Origin: Rotaria socialis
Taxonomy: Eukaryota; Rotifera; Eurotatoria; Philodinida; Philodinidae
Length of the DNA stretch: 64,000 nt
Assembly: GCA_905331475.1 (NCBI GenBank)
Contig: CAJNYU010000001.1
Coordinates: 310,001 to 374,000, forward strand
Direction: 5' to 3'
The notes under the pieces were generated by a model, which did no database searches, was not told where the DNA came from, and worked only from the letters and a program-made list of their open reading frames with translations. Both the position numbers and the translations under genes were made by a program. The number at the start of each line of letters is the position of its first letter. The stretch's first letter is position 1. Below are positions 35,867 to 48,572 of this stretch, piece after piece.

Positions 35867-38133
35867 CTATACAAAATTAATCAAAAAAAATCTGTAGCTA
35901 GAGGAATAAATGGATGCGCTCTCTTGCGCGCATGACCAAAAAAAGTGGATTGCTCTCTCTCTCTCTCTCTGATGCGCTCTTTTATGCGCCTTTCTTCTCT
36001 CCTACTCGTTTTATTCTCATTCTCAACGAATCCGAATTAAGTAAGAACGGCAATACATAGATAGACACATGCTACCAATATCATGAAACAGTTTATATCA
36101 AAAACAAAATTAATCTTCTCTTTTCTTTCTTTACGCATTCTACATTCGGATTCGTCCGATTCACTAACACAACGAGCCATCCGATTTGCTGAATTTCTCT
36201 CTTATTCTTTTGCTATTAGAGCGTGTAACCGAGAGGGAGAGAGAGCCAGATATAACAAAATACGATACAAAGAAGAGAGAGAAAAGAGGTGGAAGATTAA
36301 CGTTGACGTCTAGTTGTTAATGTCGATTTTACAGCAGCGTTATTGCTAGCTCGACGACGAACGATGATGAGTATGATATGATATGATATGAAATGAATGT
36401 AAATGATAATAGTAGGGCAAGCAAAAGACATGGCAAAGGCAAGGAAAAAAATCATCATCATCATTATTATTATTATTATCATGCAATAACTGACAGACAT
36501 ACACAGAAAGCTTCATGTATCCATTCTTTCTCATAGAAAAGATTGTTACAATCAAATCTAAGTTTGTATATGTATGATGGAGAACTATTGTCGACAATGT
36601 TATACTAGATTGCTTCCTATGGTCATACGTATGTGTTGTTATTTGCATTCAGCCGGGAGAACATCAATTTAGTAGACAAAATTACACATCATTTTTTCTC
36701 TCTGACTCCCTCCTTCTTTCTATTTGTCTTACATGATTAATCAACCAGCTCACTTTTACATTATAACTATTGAAAGCACAAAAAAAAAGGAAAAATAAAT
36801 AATGAATGGGATTCTTTCTTTTTTTTTTGGAGGAGAAAATTATTAAGTTAGAGTTATTATAATTAAATAGATGCACACATTCAATGTCATATTATCATTA
36901 AAATAAAAGAATTGTTCTTTTTCTACCGACATAATTTATATAAACATTGATTATCCCCAGAGCGATCATCATTAACAATCATAACATAAAGAACAAAATG
37001 GAGATTATTACTATGAGTTTGAAGTTTCGTTGATGTTATTTAATTAAAAATGTATTTTCACGATTTTATTTTAAAAGATTTTCTTATTTAAAAATAATGT
37101 CACAATCGATTTAATTAATGAGAGAGAGAAAGAGAAGAAAAAACCAGCGTACAAGAACAGAATACACCTAACTTTGATTATATGCAAGAATGGTAAATTT
37201 ATGAGAACAAATATGTAGATTCTACTTTATAGTAATAGGAATATGTTAGGTGTCTTATCATTTAACCTCATAGAATGTTAAATACTTTCTAAATGATATT
37301 CAATGCATTCTCTTGTGTTTGATTTTGCTTTCAAGTCATTGATTTGGTTTTTTCGTGGTAGATAAACTGTGCAATAGGAAAAAGAGAACAAAAAACAAAA
37401 GCCCGACCGTGATATTCACAAGACACAGACAATCGTTGTATCTTGTAGATTATTAAAACTTGTTTTTATTGTTATTTTATAGTTTACAATATAAAATACG
37501 ATGTGAACATTAAGAATCATCGGACTCGAAAATTCTTGAATCCGGATCGAGCTCATATGATCATCGGCAATATTAATCTTGATAATTTTATTAAATGTCG
37601 ATTCCAATTCTAATATCCGTAATTTTATACTGAACAGAAAACTGCCCATGATCGATTTTATTATAAATTTAATTAGGCTTTTTTTCTTTCCTCTATACAA
37701 AAATCATTTATGATTTAGAACTTTCTCTACAATCAAATTAGTAGTTCCGAATTGAGATCATTTCATTTTTTCTTCGATAGGATTTCAGCATGATGATTTA
37801 TCGTTTTTCATTGAAATACCAACAGATCTATTTGAATTTTGCCAAAAAATTTCAAGAGAAAAACAAATACATTTCATACACATAATACTCCGATTATTTT
37901 TCACCACATTAAAGAATGTATGACTTGTTTATTAATAAACCATGAAAACTATTTGTTTCTAATTGACTTCTAGTCGATCAGAATCAAGACAAGGAAAAAA
38001 CGATAAACAACAAATAGACAATAATAACATTCACAGATACACACAAACATAGAAAATTATTTTATTTTAGTCGTTTCTTCTTGTTTACAAAAAAAATCTG
38101 AATTTAGCCAAGATATGATGAAATTGAAAAAGA
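35867..38133. other. Region between ARID3 and ISWI
   Basis: It must contain the 5' exon(s) and promoter of ARID3 and the 3' end of ISWI, but I could not identify the ARID3 first exon. CT-rich (35950-35970) and GA-rich (36231-36245, 37119-37135) microsatellites and (TGATA)n-like repeats (36375-36392) are present. No other gene is supported. Confidence 0.45.
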
Positions 38134-41100
38134 TCATTTCTTCTTTCGTTTAGCAGGTGAACTATTTGATGCAGTAGTAAATGCGTCTGGTTTTCGTTTT
38201 TGATTACCATTAACCTATAATAATTAAAATAGAAAATAAATGAATGAAGGAATGAATAATTAATGACAAACCTTTGCAACAGGTGTCGATTGAGAATTTT
38301 GTGATGAATTTAATGCATTAGTATTCTTCGTTGATGTACGACCTTTTTTCTTTTCAGCACGTTCACGCTCTTCTAATTCTTGATTTTCTCGTTCGACAAA
38401 AGTTATTAATGTATTTAAACGTCGCTGTAATTCCTAAATAAAAAACAGAAAATTGAATTTAATGAAGGAAAAATATTCTATTTTTAATAATATACGAACA
38501 ATTGAAGTACGTGATTTTAGAAACCAATCAAAACGAAACTGTGGTGATTGTCGTATAGCATAGCGGAGTTCTTCATAAACATTTTCTTTATCGAAACCAA
38601 GTTTATGTAACATGCAAAGTAGAAAACGATCTTCTTCTTCTGTATAATTTTTGCCTTTATTTGTGTTGTATTGAATACGTAATTGATGAAATGGTGCCTT
38701 GTATCGAGCCATCTAAATTATTAAACAATTACATTCTTGAGTAACATTCAAATAGTTTCGCTAAAATCCTAAGGCATACTTTCATTCCGAAGGAAATATT
38801 CATCAACTAGTTTTTCCTGCTTACGAATACAATTCGCTTAAGTCAGACAAACGTCAAAATGTATATACGCCAGTAGTCAGTCTATTTATTAAAGGTGAAC
38901 GTATTTTTTTGTTATCAGACTTTTAGATAGCATGATAATTTCGAAAATTGTTTTAGACTTATTGATGATTGACAAGAGTGGATATCGGTCTGTTTAGAAA
39001 ACAAGATTGAAAAGTATGCTTTCAAAGTTTACTGTAAAGGGTACATCAGATTTAGGTTGAAGCTGTTCATTAGTCGTCTTTTTAACTGTAAAATATAGCA
39101 TACTTTAGCATCGAGTGCTTTTTTAATACTGATTCGTCGATGGATTTTTGTTTCTCCACGTTCAATTTGTGCCATAATACGTTCGACATCGGTTAATTCA
39201 TGACACCGATCCCAAAATATTCTTGCATACGACATCACTTCATCCGGTGTTTTTCCTTCAACATCTCGGCAAATTGCGTCCAAATCATCTCGACCATATT
39301 TTTCATTTGCTTTAATAAATTGATTAAAATCTCGTTTTGTCCAATTACAAAAACCTTGTTGAAGTAATTGATCTTTTTCATATTGTTCATCTTCGTTCAA
39401 TGTTTCAGCTTCATCGATTTTCTTTTGTTCTTCTTGTTGTTGCCGTTTACCTTCTTGTTCCTCCATGTCTGGATCACGCACAGCTTTATAACCAATAGAT
39501 TTTCTATAGGCATAAATTTCACGATCGAGTAATTCAAAAAGACGTGGAGGAAAAAATTGAAAATCTTGAACATTTGGTTGACGCGGAGGACGTGGTGCTT
39601 TTGGTGCACGAGGTTCACTCATACGTAGGGCTTCACGAAAGTATGCATCAACTGCATAATTTGCTTTACGTTCTCGTTTTGGTGGCTAAAGAGCAATTAC
39701 AAATGAATTTTAAAAGAAAATCGAAATGAAATTTCGCAGTCAATTTACTTCGATCCATTTAATGCCAAGTGTTGATGATTGTTTTTCTCGATAATCTTCA
39801 CCTTCAAATTTATAAATTGAACCGCCACCAGCATCAGTCCCATCACCGGACCCACCTGCATTTTGACCACTCATATTCTCATTATCAATAGTAAATTTAC
39901 GTAATTGACTTTCGCCTAAGTTTTCAAATTTTTCTCGCAATTCTTTTGTTTTTCTTTCACCTTGAGCCAAAACAAGATCAATATCAACATCTAATTCATT
40001 CTCATCTTGTTTCGATGAAAATACATGTGTGGCTCCATGTCGAATCATAGATAACATTTCATCTTTATCTAATTTCGTTGAGGCTTCTTGTAAACGACCT
40101 TGCTGAATAACGACATGATCAAGACGTAGCTTCATTTCAGCACGTTCCACTATACGTTCTTCAACGGTATGTTCAGTTATTAATCGAAATACACGAACCT
40201 GAAAAAAAACTATTATATTTTGGTGTCAAAATATTTTTCAATTGATTTACCGTTTTAGTTTGACCGATACGATGTGCACGATCTGTAGCTTGTAAATCGA
40301 CTTGTGGATTCCAATCGCTATCATAGAGAACAACAACATCAGCTGTTGCTAAATTAATACCCAAACCACCAGCACGTGTTGATAACATAAATACAAATTT
40401 ACTACTATCTGGACTATTATATGAATCAATAGATGCTTGTCGATCCTCATGCGATGTTTGACCGTCCAATCGGCAATATTCAAAATTTCTCCATATACAA
40501 TAATCTTCTAATATATCTAACATACGTGTCATTTGACTAAAAATAAGTACACGTGAACCTTGTTCTTTCAGTTTGAGTAGAAGTTTATCTAAGATGAGCA
40601 TTTTCCCACAATTATCAACTAGATGTTTATCTGTTGTAAACGGTGGACCAGGTTCGGCACCATCGAAAATATCTATAAAAAAAAAACAATTTCAGTCAAT
40701 CAGCAAACAATTCCATGCTTATTGCTTTTTTGCCTTACATGGATGATTAGCACATTTTCGAAGTTGCATGAGAATGTTTAATAAACGAATTTTATCAAGT
40801 TTACCACTTGCACTATTTAATATGTCAATATCTTTCATTAAAATTTTCGTATACCATTGCCGTTGTAATGGTGCTAAGCCAACATAGAGTTTTGTTTCAA
40901 TTTTAGGTGGAAGTTTCTTTTCCACATCGGTTTTAAGACGTCGTAATAAAAATGGTTTTAAAATACCATGTAAACGTGTTACAAGATCTTTATCGTCAGC
41001 TAAACATTTCTGTGTATCGAACCAGGCATTGAAATCATCAGCGGAATCGAATACATCAGGCAAGAGAAAGTTCAGTAATGCCCATAATTCATGTAAATTA

Positions 41101-42620
41101 TTTTGTAATGGTGTACCAGTGATTAAAAGACGATTTCGAGATTTAAGTAAACGAACCATTTTACTTAATTTTGATTGTTCATTTTTAATACGATGAGCTT
41201 CATCGATGACAACATAGCACCAATTATATTTTTTTAAAATTGCTGCTTCACGTAACACAATTTCATAGGATGTAACAACAACATCCCAACCACCAGGTTC
41301 CACTTCTTCACGAATGACACGGCTACGTTCTTCTGCTGAACCAATCAAACAAACACTATTCAATGATGGTACCCAACGTTTTAATTCATTCATCCAATTA
41401 CGTAATGTGGATTTTGGAGATATAACCAAATGTGGTACACTCTTTCGACATAATTTCATATAGCCAAGTAATGATATTGTTTGTAATGTTTTTCCAAGAC
41501 CCTATCAATGAGATTGAGTTATATATTGTTATCAACGCTGAACGGGATTTTGAAATCTTTTACTTATTGAGTAAAATACATCTGGGTTAACTTTAACGCA
41601 AATCAAGAAAACCTAGCGTAATTTTTTATCTTAGAAGTCAAAATAGGGGTACTGAAGCATAAAAAAATTTATACTATTAGGGCGAACACAAGCCGCTGCT
41701 CGATTTAGCAAGACACAAGGCTCGATTATTTGTTTCGGACTACTTCAAAAATCTTGACAACTATTCGGTTCTCGATACTGTCTATATTTTTTTCATACCA
41801 TTTCATCAGCAAGAATTCCATTAATACCATTTTCATATAATGATATCATCCAATTAAGCCCACGAACTTGATAATCACGCATTTCACCACCTTTGACATC
41901 TAAAGTATTTTCAGAGGAAATTATTTTTCGAAAAGAAATATTTTTATTTTAGTAACTTACACCATGGTGATTGATCGAAACGAGTTATGGAATTAAGTCT
42001 TTCAGCTTCTTTAGCATCACTTAATAATTCAGCGTCTTCTTCTTCTTCAGTCATTCGATGACGATGACTAATAATAAAAATCAAATCATTTTTTTTTCAA
42101 TATCAAATAGAAATACTTACTCTCCAGCACTAGTGCTTTGTAATGCAGTTGTTTTTTTAACTTGTGTTTTCATTTTTAATGGTGATGTTGGCCCAGCACC
42201 TTTAGCATGTTTATTAAGTTGACCGTCTTGGACGAAATGTGAAAAAATTTCTGTTTGTTCAAGTAAATAATTAAATCGTTTAACTTGATCTTCATTCTAA
42301 ATTTAAAATGATTTAATCATAGAATTTGTTGTTGCTTTTTTTCAAATCTTTACCAATCGACTTTGAAATGCAGGATCGTGAACTATTTCAGGTTTTTTAA
42401 TAGGTTTCTTTTTTTTGGTTGTATATTCCTGATCAGAATCTTCTTCATTGTCTGGTAATTCATCGACACCACCGAGTTCCTCTTCGAGTTCTTCGGCATC
42501 TTGTTTTTCTTCAAGCTTTTCTTTTTGTCGTTTAACAACTGCTGCTCGTTTGGTAGGAGTTACATTTTCTGATTCATTTTTGTCATTCGTTGTATCCATT
42601 GCTTCTTCAGTGTCACTCAT
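38134..42620 (-). CDS. ISWI: ISWI chromatin-remodelling ATPase (SMARCA1/5 type)
   Basis: Eleven exons join in phase to 1,107 residues: 42620-42354, 42296-42121, 42067-41961, 41899-41799, 41501-40739, 40672-40251, 40198-39749, 39685-39104, 38712-38500, 38433-38272 and 38214-38134. The N-terminus is acidic. The SNF2 ATPase follows: [15 protein letters not shown], Walker A in DEMGLGKT (about 215-222), DEAH at about 317-320, [42 protein letters not shown] and the arginine-finger motif DRAHRIGQ. The C-terminal HAND-SANT-SLIDE module includes [20 protein letters not shown] (SANT, about 874) and [20 protein letters not shown] to [10 protein letters not shown] (SLIDE, about 957-1027). The tail is Lys-rich, a plausible nuclear signal. 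All key motifs are intact. It slides and spaces nucleosomes using ATP. It lies head-to-tail upstream of ARID3 with about 2.3 kb between coding parts. Confidence 0.97.
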
Positions 42621-43356
42621 TTTTAATTCTTAATCTAGAATAGAAATAACCAGAAAAAAAGTAAGGAATTTTATTGCTTTGACAAAACGACACGATTGAT
42701 AACATCATGATGAATTCAAATTTATTAAAATTATGTACTGAATGCTCGTCTGAATTGATCGGACGATTCGCGAAGAAAGAAAAAAAGGGCCACCATTCTT
42801 TCTTCATGTCGAAGAAGGTATATGAATGAATCATGAAAACAAAGGAAGAATGGCTGAAAAATTAACATTGGTAATGTATGGATGTTAACTGGCGGCGAAA
42901 ATATTCACCAATAGATGTCGCACCGAAACGATAGGTATTGATCAGAAAAAATGAAGGAAAAGAAAGATATATTGAATTTTAGATTTCGGAGAAACTTCAA
43001 AACTCGAGTAGAACAGTGTGGGGCAATTGGATATATGTTTTCAATTCTTTTTTTAATTTTTGGTATCATTTTTTCTATTTGAATATTTTTTCACATGATT
43101 CAGCATGCAGATAGAGTGACTGATTCTCTATCGACCTGTGAAAAAAAACATTTTTAGTTGGAGTTAAAAGGGTCTATTTCCTATCTGTTTTTGCAATTGG
43201 CTCAACTGATGTTTTTCCATTACCCCATCAGGGTTAACTGGATAGATATACTAGGAAGACGGGGAATTTGGATAAATCCATGTATTTCACACAACATTAT
43301 TATAATTAACTTTTCTCATTTAGATAATTGAAATTAAATTAGTTCCGCTTTGATAA
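42621..43356. other. ISWI 5' flank
   Basis: Probably the ISWI promoter and 5' UTR (42621 onward), then the boundary of the pogo-like element. No TIR could be fixed on this side. Confidence 0.4.
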
Positions 43357-45446
43357 AGCACGTTTGCATCTCGAATATCTCGAAATTCAAATCATCAAGT
43401 TGGTCGTCCTACAGCTTTGACTAAAACAGAAGAGAAAAATTTAGTTGATTTGATTATTACTTTACAAGATTATGGTGAAATATCAACGTGTGATGATATA
43501 TTGAAAAATGCAACTGAATTTGTTGACATAATGAATTTAAAGTCTCGATTGAAAAATGATGCACCAACGCGTGATTGGTATTACAGTTTTCTACGGCGGT
43601 GGAAAGACAAATTAAAAATAATGAACAGCACGAAATTAGAAAAAGTTAGAGCCAATGTTACATTGAGTACCGTTGATGGTTGGTTTGCCAAGCTCCATTC
43701 AGTTTTATTGAAACTCGATTTATTTAATAAGCCTCAACAATTGTTCAACTGTGATGAGAATGGTTTTCGAGATGATCCAGGAAAAAAGGTCGTCGTTAGT
43801 CGAGATACTAAATATGCAAATAAGTGAGTTAATAATCATTCTTTTTATTATTGTTTTCATTACTCAGCTTGTCGTTTGATATTTAGAATTCATACTGGTA
43901 GCAGTAAAGAAATACTACGGTATACCACAAACGAAACATATTCCAAGGCCACTTTTATTGATATTTGACGGGCATACGTCACATTTATCATTAAAAACTG
44001 CACGATTAGCAATAGACAATGATATGCATCTATTGTGTCTTCCTGCTCATGTCACACATCTCCTCCAACCGTAATTGGGTGTTTACATACTGATGTATGT
44101 GAAGGCACAAAGACGTAGTCTATTTTAGGATTATAGCAAAAAGATGCTACAAAAAAGTTAGTTAAACCTAACTTTATCCGACTGCATGCTCAACTATATC
44201 AATATGCACTTATACGAGCCCATTGTTCATCTGCTTTAGGAAAAGCAGGTATTTTTCCATATGATCCTCGCGCAATTAAACGTGATAAACTTATTAAAGC
44301 ATCTTCACGTTCAACAACATCAAACGTCTTACCTCGTTCAAAGTCTGTCGAATTCAATTACCTTGACAATGAAGTGATAACAACAACATCACCATCACCA
44401 TCACGATTGGATTCAAATCGAAACCATCAATTGGTAAAATATCCACCTGATCCAGCTCTTTTTTCCGGTAAGCCCAGATAAAATTTAAAAAATCTTTTTA
44501 ATGCTAATTTTGTAGGTTATGATGAATCAAATAAAACAAAACAACAATGAGAATCAGTAATTGAGTATCAAGATGCTATAGTTCTCTTGATCATGCTCTT
44601 AGAGCTACAGACTCAATAGTAACATCAATAATAACTACTCCTATTCAATCGATACTCATTATTAATTCAACCTCTTCAAATGATTCTGATTTGTCAATAT
44701 CGAATACAAATGACAATTTATTGATTCCGTCACAATCAACAGGTAGCCTAATGTTCCTAATAGAAAACAATGCCAGTATAAAATATTTCAATTATATTTA
44801 GAAAAAAATCGTTCATTAGACGCTATTGAAGCAATGGTAAAGAAATATTTTTCTCAATCGTCAACAATATGTACAAAAGGAAAGAAGCGTGTGGTTTCAG
44901 GAGCAAAAGGAAGAATTGTAACAGACTTTGACAAATTTGCATTGACAACAATTAAAGAGAAAAAAACTATTGAAGCTAAACTTACCAATACATAAAAATA
45001 ATTCGAACAAAACGAACGTTACACAGAAACAAAATGTAAGGCCAACTACAGATATTTATAATGCTATTGAAACAAATATAGAAGATTCAACAAACGCAAC
45101 AAATGTGACACCTGCTGGTATTCATAATGGTTCATTACCACCGATTACTTATATGTTACCATCTAATACTTCTCAAATGATCTCAATGTATTTATCAAAT
45201 TTTGGATTATATACTCCTTTACATAATTTATCGACAATGTCTCCTACACAATATCAGCTATATTTTCATTTCATAAAACCATTAGAAATCACTAGTAACT
45301 GCAACCAATGTCATAGAATTCTTTGTTGGGAATGTAGTAGTAAAATTGACAAGACCCATCAACTTTGTCAATCATGCCGAACATATTATACAATCAACAA
45401 CAAACTTGTTTTAATTATAATCAGTAGTAAGGGTGTGGGTGTGTAA
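43357..45446 (+). pseudogene. pogo/Tigger-type (DDE_1) transposase relic
   Basis: The frame from 43357 reads STFASRISR...VGRPTALTKTEEKNLVDLII, the second helix-turn-helix of CENP-B/pogo-like transposases, then LFNCDENGF with the first catalytic Asp. A GT-AG-like intron follows 43815. Then, in shifted frames, come RPLLLIFDGHTSHLSLKTAR (second Asp) and LPAHVTHLLQP, where a stop replaces the expected L-D-V before GVY. GKAGIFPYDPRAIKRDKLI, a Lys-rich GKKRVVSGAKGRIVTDFDKF and a Cys-rich end (CNQCHRILCWEC, CQSC) follow. About 100 residues between the first and second Asp are missing. Several frame changes and stops make it non-functional. Its final residues (KGVGV) are encoded by the telomere-like repeat that begins at 45431. 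Confidence 0.85.
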
Positions 45447-45522
45447 GAATGAAGAAATGCAACATGAAAAACCATACCCATATCTACACTCAGACTCACA
45501 TCCAGACCCAGACCCACACCCT
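45431..45522. repeat. Telomere-like fold-back after the transposase relic
   Basis: The G-rich arm 45431-45444 reads gggtgtgggtgtgt. A spacer of about 26 bp precedes a long C-rich arm (45471-45522) that ends gacccagacccacaccct. The outer ends gggtgtggg and cccacaccc pair exactly. Confidence 0.7.
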
Positions 45523-46302
45523 CCGAAGTTACTGAGGTGATAGGCTGCAAAAAAATCGCTCTGCCGTTAAAAAAATTGATAATATATGCTACAAGCTATC
45601 TATAGCTTTACTGTCTTTCGATAACTCATTAATGTCGACAATAAACAGACCAACCCTTCGAAAAATAACTGATTCACTGGTTTAAGTAGTTTAAGTAGTA
45701 GATAATCATCATTTGACTTATGCATTTTTGTTTAGATTTGAATCGCAACTTTTCAAGACATAAATGATACAATTTCAAATTGACTATGCCGATTATCTGT
45801 TCTATATGCAGATAGATCTGTTGTAACGATTGCCACTCGCCCCTAAAAAGCTTCTGTAATTTGTTCTCTGGCAGCCTAGGTTTTATGGGCGCCTTCGGAC
45901 TTGGAAATCCAACATGTGCCAAATGCAAGCATACGCTTCAAGATCATTACATTCGAAAACCCTGATAAGAAACATTTCAATATTCTATTCGACAATGCGC
46001 AATTGTATACCTGGAAAACATCGAAGGAAATAAAATAATTCTAATAAATGTTTTTCACTGAAAATCTATTTCAATAAAATTATTTCATAATCATGAATTG
46101 TTTTTATCTAACTTTGAAAAATCCAAAAAAGCGACTTTCTAAGATAGAATTACTCATCTCCGAATTCGATAAAGCGTATTGAAAAATCTGAAAAATGTAT
46201 TCAATATTACTTTAAAAATCACCAAGAATTTGACGAAGATCATGCAAAGTAAAATTAATACCATCAAAATGATGCTTTGTTCTTGTGACAGCGTGAGTAG
46301 CT
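45523..46302. other. Non-coding stretch
   Basis: A minus-strand frame of 84 codons (45674-45928) contains FPSPKAPIKPRLP and LFRGEWQSLQQIYLH, which looks somewhat protein-like, but I find no family or exon partners. Nothing else is supported. Confidence 0.35.
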
Positions 46303-46761
46303 GTCTAATTCAAGTTCGAATATAAATGAAGAAAAGAAAAAGTTAAACTAAAACTAAATCTAAGATAGATTTAGTTTTAGTTTAGCTTTCCGATATATGC
46401 GACATATGAATACACATATACCCTTCACCCGCACCCACACCCACATTTGAGTACTCCTCCATGGTATCCATCACCCACACTCACATTTGAAGTATACTGG
46501 ATACCTCTGCACCCATTCTGGGTATCCTTCATCCACAACCGCGTTTGAAGTACATCAGGTACCCGCACCCTTTCCGGGTACACCTCCTACCCACCCCTCA
46601 CTTGCACCGTCACCCACAGTTATCCCTTAGTCCCCCTCAACCCACACCCACTCCATCTTAAACTAAATATAAAATTAAAACTAAATCTATTTCTATCACT
46701 TATTTTCGAATTGATATCATGCACTTGGGTGTTCATTTATATTCGAATTCGAACTAGGTAT
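46303..46761. mobile_element. Inverted-repeat element with C-rich telomere-like core
   Basis: The left end (46310-46331, ttcgaatataaatga) and right end (46733-46757, tcatttatattcgaa) are inverted, about 16-20 bp with an insertion. The left part also has a hairpin of taaactaaaactaaatct and its complement (46343-46386), and related sequence recurs at about 46657-46692. The core, 46423-46655, is strongly C-rich on this strand, with cacccgcacccacacccaca, cccacactcaca, cccgcaccc and aacccacacccac, spaced by 'tttgaagta' and 'gggtatcc' motifs. The core looks like degenerate (CCCACA)n. The exact ends and superfamily are uncertain. Confidence 0.55.
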
Positions 46762-46910
46762 CTCATGGGTTGAGCAGGCTCGGTCTAGATATTTATTGAT
46801 TGCTTTCAAAAATACAATAGTCATAAGAAACACCAGATGTACATTGTTACAAAAAAAGGAATGTTAATAAGATTTAATATGCACTATACAAATTTGCTGT
46901 CACCTGATGT

Positions 46911-48572
46911 TCACATATTTTCTTGCGCCTCCCCGACGGGAGAATATACTAACATTTGCTGTAGGCTGACATCAAGATTTTGTGACTCCAACACACGAGG
47001 CTTAATAAACGGTACGCGCATTCTAATATGTCTTTGTTTTCGTATAACAAAACAAGCCATTCCAGTAAGAGTAATAATGATCAAAAATGAAACAAATGCG
47101 ATGAAATAAATGCTCTTGTACGCACCACGTATGCTCGTAATCATCTTTCTGAATGTGTTTCGTTTTCTTGCTTGATAGGCATTAGAATATAACTTTAGTT
47201 GCATGAATTGATTTAGCATAGCAAGCGATCGACGGGGATAATCATATGCGACCACATGGCCGGCTTTATAAAATAAAATATAACTTAAATTACGCGCCGT
47301 TCGAATAAGACCGACAGGTTCATCATCATCTGCAAACCAGGGATCTAATGGAGCTAAAGTACCATTTCCAAGGTCAAATCCAGTTCTATTGTTCCAAGTA
47401 ATATTATCCATCATTTTCTCCATTCCCCAGTGATTGCAAATCAAGTCATATTCACTACTATAAAGTAGGAGTGGAACTTGCTGAAGTAAATCAGGTAAAA
47501 ATTTAATGGATGGTTCAGACTCAGTTTTAGCAAGTGTTCTCGTAACAGAATCCACACACATTTCCCATTCTGATGTATTACGATCAACATGTATACGTGA
47601 CCTAACATCTTTTCGATGTAAATAAAGCGTGATATATTCCATTTCCGGTGGCCAATTCCTACCACAAGCAGGCCATGTATCATATAATCGCACGTCATAG
47701 ACATTGACACATCTGTATTTTTTGTTCATTGCACTTTGAGTAAGCATACTGCATTCTACTATTCCATACAGGATTGAAGAACATGTTTCTTCTAAAACAA
47801 GAACTTTATTCGATAACGCCTGCTGACATTTTTCGCTATCGTTAGCAATATTATTGTAGAAAGTAGAATTAACTTTCACTAAATTTTTTGCGACTGCAAA
47901 AGGTAAATAAAATTCATAATGAGTCACAGGATCTATCCAACCATTACCAATCAAAAGACCACGTAATTTCAACATAGATCGCTTTATTAGAATGTCTTTT
48001 GCAATATAAGGAATATATTGACCAGCAAAAGATTCACCAGCTAAATAAATATCATCGTCAAGTAATTCTGGGAAAACGTCAACGTATCGATCGAGAAAAC
48101 TGAGAAACTGATTTGCCATTTCATCGAGATCACTAATAAATGAGTTATTAACGGTATAAGAAAAGCCAGTGCCAACAGGTTGGTCAACAAACAAAACATT
48201 GGCAGACATATGCCAAGATCCATCATTTTCAATTATTGTATCTTTGCCCTGAAAGCGAAATGGACCAATTCCTAACCAAGCGCCAATCAGACTACTACAA
48301 CCAGGACCTCCATTGAGCCAAATTACTGTTTTCGATCTGTCAGCAAGGTTTTTGCTTGCAAAGTGCCAGAAAAATAGGGCTGCGTCATATTTCGGACTAA
48401 TAGGTATTTGTCCGGCATGCATACGGATTGAAGAAGCCTTTGTAGGTAAAAGAGGCAAGCCATGGACGTAAAAATCATCAGCTTGTAAACTGGTCACTGT
48501 AAGATTGAACATGGAAATACCGATAAGTACTAGTGCTATCACCATTTGCATTTCAAAGGAGAATGTTCTCAA
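46911..48572 (-). CDS. Membrane-anchored S10 serine carboxypeptidase (KEX1-like)
   Basis: An intronless frame of 553 residues. Residues 8-30 form a signal peptide. The S10 motifs are complete: WLNGGPGCSSLIG (86-98, oxyanion/substrate site), VDQPVGTGFSY, the nucleophile Ser181 in LAGESFAGQYIPYI, Asp376 in YSSEYDLICN and His439 in YKAGHVVAYD. There are many N-glycosylation sequons. A single transmembrane helix (about 487-509, YFIAFVSFLIIITLTGMACF) is followed by a basic cytoplasmic tail, as in the Golgi carboxypeptidase KEX1. Soluble lysosomal S10 enzymes lack this. It should trim C-terminal residues from peptides in the secretory pathway or at the cell surface. The start Met at 48572 is the first of the frame and precedes the signal peptide. 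The gene lies next to another intronless minus-strand gene. Confidence 0.9.
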   Translation of the reverse strand: MRTFSFEMQMVIALVLIGISMFNLTVTSLQADDFYVHGLPLLPTKASSIRMHAGQIPISPKYDAALFFWHFASKNLADRSKTVIWLNGGPGCSSLIGAWLGIGPFRFQGKDTIIENDGSWHMSANVLFVDQPVGTGFSYTVNNSFISDLDEMANQFLSFLDRYVDVFPELLDDDIYLAGESFAGQYIPYIAKDILIKRSMLKLRGLLIGNGWIDPVTHYEFYLPFAVAKNLVKVNSTFYNNIANDSEKCQQALSNKVLVLEETCSSILYGIVECSMLTQSAMNKKYRCVNVYDVRLYDTWPACGRNWPPEMEYITLYLHRKDVRSRIHVDRNTSEWEMCVDSVTRTLAKTESEPSIKFLPDLLQQVPLLLYSSEYDLICNHWGMEKMMDNITWNNRTGFDLGNGTLAPLDPWFADDDEPVGLIRTARNLSYILFYKAGHVVAYDYPRRSLAMLNQFMQLKLYSNAYQARKRNTFRKMITSIRGAYKSIYFIAFVSFLIIITLTGMACFVIRKQRHIRMRVPFIKPRVLESQNLDVSLQQMLVYSPVGEAQENM

